From a virus, in the IMG/VR virus record IMGVR_UViG_3300028393_000149, positions 1 to 39,444 of that record: a stretch of DNA of 39,444 nucleotides; one strand, given 5' to 3'. Shown here one piece after another: positions 15,375-24,000 of this stretch (the stretch's first letter is position 1; every line of letters begins with the position of its first letter). The position numbers and the translations under genes were made by a program. The notes below the pieces were generated by a model that saw only the letters and a list, made by a program, of their open reading frames with translations, did no database searches and was not told the origin of the DNA.

Positions 15375-17093
15375 ATGGCCCTTGGTCGAATTAGTGGTCC
15401 GCTCTTAAAGTCGAATCTACTTCGTAATGGTGTAGACTTGGCATTTGAGACGAATCTATTGTACTTAGATGTAACAAATCGCCGCGTTGGTATTAATACC
15501 GGTACTCCTTCACACGATTTACAAGTTAACGGAACAGTCCGTAGCTCTACCTTAAACGTAACTAATACCAGCACACTTGGGTTGATTAGTTTCACATCCA
15601 ACAGTATCACTAGTTCAAGCAATCAAATTAACTTAACTGCTGGCGGATCAAATCCAGTAGTTTATCAAGGTATCTTACAAGTTGGACAGTTACAATTAAC
15701 AGCCAACACTCTAAGTACAATTGCTACTAATCAAAATATTAGCTTGACTACAACTGGCACTGGTGCAGTAATTGTTAACAATAATTTAACTGTTACTGGT
15801 AACTTATATACACAGGGCAATTTAACAGTTGATGGTACCGTTACTATTAAAGGCAACATTACAATTGGTGATCAAACCACCGATACTGTGGCCATTACCG
15901 CAGGTATTAGCAGTGATTTAATTCCAGCCACAACTGCCACATACAACTTGGGTAGCAGTGCATCTAACTTATACTGGAACAATGTATATTCTACAACCAG
16001 TTATTTTGACACAATCAATGTTGCCAACTTTCAAACCAACAACTTAATTTTCAGCAGTAACACAATCACCGACTCAGTAAACAATGCAGATATACAATTT
16101 GCTACAACTGGTGTTGGCGGAATCATTATTGGTAATATCAAAGTCAATGCTAACAATATTACCAATACTGTTTCAAATGCAGTAACAACATTTAATCAAA
16201 CAACCGGTACTGCCAGTTTTACTGGATCCGTAGCAGTTGCTACAGCAGTGACTTTTACCGGTAGTGTCAGCGGGTCAACGCTAACAGTTACTAGCACTCC
16301 AACTGGTGCAGGATTAGTAGTGGGACAAAGTTTAAGCGGCGGATCTATCCCAACCGGAACTTATATTGTTGCCAATTTAACTGGCACAGGTACAGCATCG
16401 AGCAGTACTTGGACAATTAATAATTATTTTACACAAACAAGTACAACTGTGACAGCCCAGTTGGCAACGTTAACAGTTACCGCAGTTACAACAAGCCCAA
16501 TCAATTCTGGAATGGTGTTAACTGGAAGTGGAGTCACTGCAAATACTGTTGTCATCAGCCAAAATACAGCAACAACATCGGCCATAGCAAGCCCAACATT
16601 TTCTAGCGGGGGAGCACCGAGTGCATACACTTTTGTTGTAAGTTCAGCAACGGGAATTGTCAAAGGTCAATTTGTATCAGGAACTGGCATACCAAATAAT
16701 ACATTTGTTTCAATTGTATCTAGCACTAGTATTACTTTAACTAAAGCATTTACAGTTCAAGCAACTGGCACATATAATTTTTACACACCTGGTACACAAG
16801 GTACATACTATGTAAGTCCAGCACAAACAGCAAGTTCAACAACTATAACTGGAACAGTAACAGGATATGTTTATATTGGCGGAACTAACGGTGTTGTTAT
16901 TCCGGCCGGCACAACATTACAACGTCCAGGTAGTCCAACCACTGGAATGATTCGTTTTAACACTGATTCCAGTAGTTTAGCTGTTGAAGTTTATACAGGA
17001 AGTCAGTGGGCAGGCGTTGCTGGTGTATCAGCAGGTATTACAATTAATCAAGCAACGGATACTGCGGCGCAGTGGGCGTTAGCATTAGGATAA
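15375..17093 (+). CDS. Tail-fibre-like protein carrying inserted modules
   Basis: The protein has 572 residues from the ATG at 15375, which has AAGGAG at the right distance; an upstream in-frame GTG at 15357 has none and was not chosen. The N-terminus MALGRISGPLLKSNLLRNG, the segment at about 153-197 (GDQTTDTVAITAGISSDLIP, then ATYNLGSS) and the C-terminal VIPAGTTLQRPGSPTTGMIR module (about 507-546) align with the 14129 paralogue. Between them, residues about 281-362 are a module A copy (VGQSLSGGSIPTGTYIVANL). Residues about 363-496 are a composite A module with another unit nested in it (SGGAPSAYTFVVSSATGIVK). The composite reappears in the 26560 giant. The protein is probably a fibre or adhesin subunit. 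Confidence 0.78.
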   Translation: MALGRISGPLLKSNLLRNGVDLAFETNLLYLDVTNRRVGINTGTPSHDLQVNGTVRSSTLNVTNTSTLGLISFTSNSITSSSNQINLTAGGSNPVVYQGILQVGQLQLTANTLSTIATNQNISLTTTGTGAVIVNNNLTVTGNLYTQGNLTVDGTVTIKGNITIGDQTTDTVAITAGISSDLIPATTATYNLGSSASNLYWNNVYSTTSYFDTINVANFQTNNLIFSSNTITDSVNNADIQFATTGVGGIIIGNIKVNANNITNTVSNAVTTFNQTTGTASFTGSVAVATAVTFTGSVSGSTLTVTSTPTGAGLVVGQSLSGGSIPTGTYIVANLTGTGTASSSTWTINNYFTQTSTTVTAQLATLTVTAVTTSPINSGMVLTGSGVTANTVVISQNTATTSAIASPTFSSGGAPSAYTFVVSSATGIVKGQFVSGTGIPNNTFVSIVSSTSITLTKAFTVQATGTYNFYTPGTQGTYYVSPAQTASSTTITGTVTGYVYIGGTNGVVIPAGTTLQRPGSPTTGMIRFNTDSSSLAVEVYTGSQWAGVAGVSAGITINQATDTAAQWALALG

Positions 17094-17096
17094 AAT

Positions 17097-17651
17097 ATGG
17101 CAACCACATTTAAAAACGTTTTAAGTTCAGCATTAGGAACCAGTCCTACAATAGTTTATACATCAGCAGGTAACATTCGTGTGACAGTACTAGGTATTAG
17201 CCTAGCAAATTTAACAGCAGGATTCGTAACAGCAAGTGTTTATATTACAGATCCAGCACCATCGGGAACATTTACAGCTAATCAAAGTACAGTAACCAAC
17301 CCAACAATACTTACAAACGTAAGTACATTTAATAACGTAGCAGTTGGTGCCGCGCTTACTGGTACAAATATTCCAGCCAACACTACAATACAATCATTTG
17401 ATGCTGTAGCAAAAACAATTACGATGAATAATTCTGCTACACTAACACTAACAGCAAATACAATTACATTTGCGTCAACAGTAGCAGTTTCAAGTTATTA
17501 TATTAAAGATGTAGTTGTACCTCCTAATCAAAGTTTACGAGTTATTAACGGCGGCGAACGTTTGGTATTAGGATCGTCAAACAGTCTAGTACTAGTAACA
17601 AACACAGCGGCCAGTTGCGATGTTATCGTCAGTCTGGTTGAAATCGTTTAA
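17097..17651 (+). CDS. Small beta-rich adhesin-cluster protein
   Basis: The protein has 184 residues. SPTIVYTSAGNIRVTVLGIS near the start and DVVVPPNQSLRVINGGERLV, then LGSSNSLVLVTNTAASCDVI at the end form the same beta-sandwich pattern as the gene at 12362. Residues about 60-135 (TVTNPTILTNVSTFNNVAVG, AALTGTNIPANTTIQSF) are a module-like insertion between the halves. It starts 3 nt after the preceding stop, with AGGA overlapping that stop region. Function unknown; an accessory fibre or adaptor role is inferred. Confidence 0.72.
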   Translation: MATTFKNVLSSALGTSPTIVYTSAGNIRVTVLGISLANLTAGFVTASVYITDPAPSGTFTANQSTVTNPTILTNVSTFNNVAVGAALTGTNIPANTTIQSFDAVAKTITMNNSATLTLTANTITFASTVAVSSYYIKDVVVPPNQSLRVINGGERLVLGSSNSLVLVTNTAASCDVIVSLVEIV

Positions 17652-17662
17652 GGATTAATATT

Positions 17663-18022
17663 ATGAGTGGAAATAATTATGTAGGTGACGTATCGTTAAA
17701 CGATTTGCTTGGACAAGGTCAAAGTCGTTTCTTTTACGGACTTAGAAGAACAGAAGATGGTACTTTATATTTTGCCAAGGTAGATCAATTGACCAGTACA
17801 GACACTATTACTGTAAATGTACCCGGCCCAAATGCAAATAACTTTGAAGATTTTGAATACGGAGTAGATTATTTTGACGGCCGCAGTGCGGCAGATCATA
17901 GTCGTCCGTATGCAAATTTATATTATGATCAGTATCGTTGGGATACAAAAAATATGTATTATTATATCAATACAAACGGTGAATTGGTTGCACGTATTAA
18001 TCAAGTATACGTTTATAGTTAA
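17663..18022 (+). CDS. Small conserved protein before the giant adhesin
   Basis: The protein has 119 residues, is rich in Tyr, Asp and Asn, and has no repeats. It begins MSGNNYVGDVSLNDLLGQGQ and contains RFFYGLRRTEDGTLYFAKVD, DFEYGVDYFDGR and QYRWDTKNMYYYINTNGELV. I do not recognise a named family, though similar short proteins accompany fibre genes in aquatic T4-like phages as I recall. It lies 11 nt downstream of one adhesin gene and 10 nt upstream of the 2823-residue giant, with AAGGA before the ATG. It is probably a virion protein or assembly factor for the adhesin. Confidence 0.72.
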   Translation: MSGNNYVGDVSLNDLLGQGQSRFFYGLRRTEDGTLYFAKVDQLTSTDTITVNVPGPNANNFEDFEYGVDYFDGRSAADHSRPYANLYYDQYRWDTKNMYYYINTNGELVARINQVYVYS

Positions 18023-18032
18023 GGAATAAAAA

Positions 18033-21000
18033 ATGGCAGAGTTTAAGATAAACAGATTGCGTTATACATGGTTAGGTGCATGGGTAACCGCCACGGTTTA
18101 CGGAAAAGATTCCGTGGTACAATACAACGGTAAAACTTATGCATGTTTGACTGCGCATACAGCCAGTGCTAACTTCTATACCGATTTAAATTTTGTAGAT
18201 GGGTTAGGTGCATCCACGCCCTACTGGCAATTAATTGTCGATGGTAAAACATGGAAAAATACATGGGCAACCAATAGATTTTACAGTGCAGGCAATATTG
18301 TTGCATTCGGAGGCACACTGTATACTTGTGTAACTCCGCACACCAGCACCGCATTTGCGGCAAATTCTGCAAATTGGATTCAGTATTCACAATTCACAAG
18401 ATGGGATGCGGCTAATTCTAAAACCGACTGGGCTATTAATACTGTATATGGTATAAACGACGTAGTAAAATACGGCGGCATAGTATATGTATGTAATACA
18501 AATCACACTAGCTCTAGCGCAACAACTACAGGTTCCGATCCCGAAATTGCTTCAGGACTTGAAGCAGACCAGGCCAAATGGACTATTCTTAACAGCGGAA
18601 TAGATTACAAGCCAGCAGGATGGCAAAACGGTACACGTTATAAGTTAAATGACGTAGTAAAATATGGTGCTAATTTATGGAAATCCAATGCAGGTCATAC
18701 ATCTACAACAACATTTAATCCAGCTAGATGGACCATGTGGTTGCCTGGAGAATCATATAATCCTACCACTTGGTCGGCAAGCGGAGTATATCAAATAGGC
18801 GATATAGTAAACTATGGCGGCTATCAATATATCAATAACACCACTAATAATACCAATAATACACCTTCTACAGATGCAACTAATTGGACATTGTTTACTA
18901 AAAATTATAATTTTAGAAACGATTGGTTAACTGGAACTGCTTACAAAATTGGCGACACTGTTAGACGAAATGGTAGACTATACAATGCAACGTCTGACGT
19001 TAATGCAGGGGTTGATCCAAGTGCCGGACTAGTATACAAAACTTACACATTGTCTGGTAGCAGTGGAACTACATTAAAGGTAAATTCAACAACTAGCCTT
19101 GGTGTTGGAATGATCGTCATTGGAACAGGATTTTCACTAGGGCAATCTGTAATTTCTATTAGTGATTCAACTACAGTAATAATTGATAAAGGTCCAGACA
19201 GTACTCCTGCCAACGGCCAAACACTGTCATTTGTTGGAGTAAATACTGGCTGGGCATTAGTAGATACTGGAAATGCATATATTGGTCGTTGGACAACGTT
19301 TCCATCAAATTATACTATCGGCGATTTAGTAGTTTGGCAAAATGCCACTTACATGTGTATTCAAACTCATGCAAATACAAGTATGCTAGATTTCCAACGC
19401 CCTGACTTAGATACAACCAGGTCTTATTGGTCGTTGTTTATCAATCATGATAAAAATAATAGTCTAACAAGTCTAGGAGACATTGAAGCATTTAGTAGCG
19501 GACAGCCAACTGCTATTCCCGTTGGAACAGAATCCTATTCTTTAAGAGCTACAACAAATGCGTCTACTAAATTGACTACACCAACATGGTCACATTTGAA
19601 CGGCATTACAAAATTATTTTATGTAGCACCAACCGGTACAGACAGTTTAACAGGCGGTTGGGGGCTAACATGGGACAAACCTTTTAAATCTATTGCATTT
19701 GCGGCTAACTATGTTAACGGTGGCACACTGAATCCAAATGCTAAATTAAATTTGACCAACGCCAAATCTTGGATGATTACTGAAATGTACTATTGGATGC
19801 TGTATCAAAAGCAACAGTCGATATCTCCGTTCACTCCAAGTTCTGTATTTGACGCAACTAAAACTTTTAGAGATTCTCAATTTGTAATAGACTCATTAAT
19901 ATACGATTTAGCTCGCGGCGGCAACAGTCGAACAGTAAACACAGCGTTGGCATATTTCTCACAAGAATATGCAAATACTATTATTAATGCATCTACTGAA
20001 GCACAGTTGCCTTATTTTATTGCAGGACTCACCCAGTTGTTGGTATTAGTTGCCAACGGACTTTCTGGATCTGCTCCAGCACAAAGTTATCAAACACTAA
20101 TTGGAACAACTTCGTTCACCGGCAGTATCAGTGGAACTACTTTGACAGTTACCAGCGCACCTACAAAGGCAGGAATTTTAATAGGTCAAGTGATCTCCGG
20201 CGGCTCCATTCCAGCAGGAACTTACATTGTTGCTAACTTATCTGGCACTGGCACAGGATCCAGTAGTACATGGACCGTTAGCAATACAGTTACACAAGCC
20301 AGCATCACAATGACCAGCGTGCCTGTTACACAGCCAACAGCAGTTGGATCTGAGTTTAATGCATTGGCCGATGTTACAACGTTGTTTAATTTAATCATCA
20401 CAGCACTGAGCACAAAATCAACGGCCGCACTTCCAAGTCCTAATGCTGGATTAACGTCTACCATTCTTGTTAAAACAGGAACATACAGTGAAACACTTCC
20501 TATCATTATTGGTGAAAACGTTGCTATTTGCGGAGATGAACTGCGCGGCTCTGTAGTTCAACCAGCAACACGAATTATTATAACCATTACTGCGGCATCG
20601 GATACCAACAATACATTGATAACAGCATCCACAGCCATGTTGGCTGATAAAATGCCAATACAATTAGTAACAACATTTGGCGGATTAACTGCTGGTGTAA
20701 CTTATTATGTTATTGGAAGTAGCATTACATCAACACAGTTTAGTGTCAGTGCAACGTCAGGCGGCTCAGCATTATCATTGACTCTAGTTACCAGCGGTGC
20801 TGTCACTATGTACGCTGGAGATTGTTTAAAAGACATGTTCCGTATGCGTAACGGAAGTGGCTTAAGAAATTTCACACTTAACGGTTTGTTAGGAATACTT
20901 GGCCCAGTGAATGCATATTTGACACAACGTCCAACAGGCGGGGCATTCACAAGTTTAGATCCAGGAACTGGTCCTACTGATACTAGTGCGTGGATCTACA

Positions 21001-24000
21001 AACGCAGTCCTTATGTGCAAAACGTAACTAATTTTGGTGAAGGATGTACCGGATTAAAAATTGATGGTACATTGCATAACGGCGGAAACAAATCTATCGT
21101 ATGTAACGACTATACACAGATCCTTAGTAACGGTATTGGTATCTGGGTTACAGGCCCAAGTTCAGTATGTGAAGCAGTTTCAGTATTCTCGTATTATAAT
21201 TATGCAGGATATTTTGCAGAAGCAGGCGGACGTCTTCGCGCTACTAACGGAAATAGTTCATATGGCGTATATGGAGTTATTGCTGAAGGATATGACACAA
21301 CTGAAACTCCTATTTCGGGAATCGTATTCAACCAATCTAGTCAAGTACAAGCAACTGTACAAAGTAGCTTTGGATCCTCAGCCCAATTAGTACGAACATC
21401 ATATTCAAATGCAGGCGCGGCATACAACACAACAACAACAAATTTATTAAATTATAGTAATAATTTCCTTGGTGCGCCGTGGTCACAAACTAATATTTTA
21501 TTATCAAAAAATACAGTAGCCCCAACAGGATACGTAGAAGCATGGGCGCTCACATCATCAGGTACTTCCACTTCGATCAATCAATCAGTTACTGTTCCGC
21601 CAGCAGGAACAATATATTCTGCACTTTCAGGTATTGGCGGCTCGGGTTCCAACGCAACATTCGATGTAAGAGTCACTGGTACTGCTTATGTAGTTACAAC
21701 TAACTTTGGCGGCGCTGGATACATCGTTGGCGACCAAATTATCATTTCCGGTAGTTTGCTTGGCGGTGTAAACATTACAAACGATTGTACACTAACTGTA
21801 TTTTCATTATCAGGTAACGCAATTTTAACAGTTACACCTGCTGGAACAGTTCCTACGGGTAGTGCAAAACGTTATACAACAAGTGTATATGTTAAACAAG
21901 GTACAGCATCAACAGTTGCATTAGGTGCCGTATGGGCCGGTAATACGCTAGTAAATAACGGAATATCTTTTAACTTTGCATCGGGCGTTATTACTCCTTA
22001 CAATGACGGTATAATGCCATCTCCTACACAATACGGCGCTTTAGCATTGCCAAACGGATGGTATAGATTATGGTTTGCATCTTACGATTCAACGGGATTA
22101 AACTATTCTCTTTCAGCAAGTATTTTTCCAGTAGGTCTTAGTCCTGTTGTTGGTCAGTATAATTATTTCTACGGCTCGCAGTTGGAAAATTCTTCAACTA
22201 GCGGATCTCCTTCCTTCTATTTAGAAGTTGCAGGAACAACACGGTACACTGCATACGCAAATTATAATATTGTTGGTGCTGGAACCGGCGCCATCGCTGT
22301 CGGCGATGAAATTAGATCCAGTGCTGTCTTTGAAACCAGAGTTACTACTGACTCAATAGGAGTAACCGGTGGAGCAGGATATCTTACAGCAAGTAATAAT
22401 GCACAAGGTGGTAACGCTCAATATGCTCAGCTAGCACAATCAGATACAAATACAGCTCAAAATTATATTGGTATGCGATTGTTTATCAATAGCGGCACAG
22501 CTTCTGGTCAATATGGATATATTGCATCTTATGATGCAAGTACTAAAATTGCATATATCCTAAAAGAATCGTTCGATCCTTTACAAGTTATATCATCAAG
22601 CGCGGCTGACAACACTATGGTATTAGGAGTATCCTATGACACTACTACATTGTATACAGGTCAACCAGTTCAATTTATCCCTACATACTATACTACCACA
22701 GTTGCTACTATTGGTATTAGTAGTGTATCAGTTACAGCGGCTATCGGTGGAACTACAAATACGCTAACAGTTACCAGTACAGCTCAATTGCAAGACAATA
22801 TGGCTATAACATTTAGCGGTAGTCTTGTGTTTGGTAATATACTAGCTGGATTTACATACTATATTAGCAAAGTTGTTAATAGTACAACTATTAGAATTAC
22901 TAATTCATTATACGGAGCAGATTGGCAACTAACAACTGCCTCAGGCAATATGACGATGAACTTTCCATCGTATACAAATTATTTACAAGCCGTTACCAGC
23001 AATATGGTTGTTAATTATCCTATTCAGTTTACTGGAACTAGTGTGGGCGGACTTGTAGTAGGAACAACATATTACATCAATGATATAGTTGACGGTAGTA
23101 ATTTTACAATTTCAGGATCGTTAGTAACGATTTCTCCAACTGCTTCTAATTCTGTAACTACTAATACATATACTGTGGCAAGTACTTCTACGTTATCGCC
23201 GTTAACACCTATACTGTTTTCCGGCGGCGCAGGTGCAGTTTTTGGCGGTGTTGCTGAAGGTACAAAGTACTATATTAGTAAAATTAATAGTCCTACAGAA
23301 TTCAGCATTGCGTCAAGTCTTTTAACTGTAACAGTTAGTGCAACATCTGGTACAGGAAATAACTTGATTACATGTTCATCTACTACCGGATTTGTCTCTA
23401 ATAATCCTATACAGTTTGTTGGACTAACATTTGGCGGATTAAATTCCGAGCAAACATATTATATTTCGGCTATTAGCGTTGACGGAATTACGTTCACAGT
23501 CAGTAACTTACCAGGACAAGGCGCTGTAAACTTGACAGCTGGGTCTGGAATTTGCTATGGTAAGACTTGTCCTAGTCCGTTCTTGTTAAGCACTGTTGGA
23601 TCTGGAACAATGACCGGAACAAGCACTGCTAGCAAAACAAGATTAACTTACGGCTACTCAACTATTAACGGAACGTTCTCAACACAACTATTCAGTAATG
23701 TAGTGTTAGGTACAACTTACTACATTAACACAATTGATAGTTTAACTAGAAAGATAACAGTGGCTTCATCGTTAGCAAACGTTGGTGTTACAGCATTTAC
23801 CTTACTAACAAAAACAGGATCTATGAATTTGGCCGCGGTAGGTTGGGATCATGTAAATCCTGGAACACCAATTAGTCCTACTATAAATTCTTCAAGCGTA
23901 TATTTTATCGAACCTAGAACAACTTATCAAGAACCAGCATTCCTTCAAACAACAATGGCCGCTCCTATATCATTAGGATCTGGAACTTGGAGTTCTATAG

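Noticed and set aside
21061-21390. Overlapping + frame ORF of 109 codons inside the 2823-aa gene
   Set aside because: It has no ribosome binding site and lies entirely within a well-conserved beta-helix segment. It is a shadow frame.
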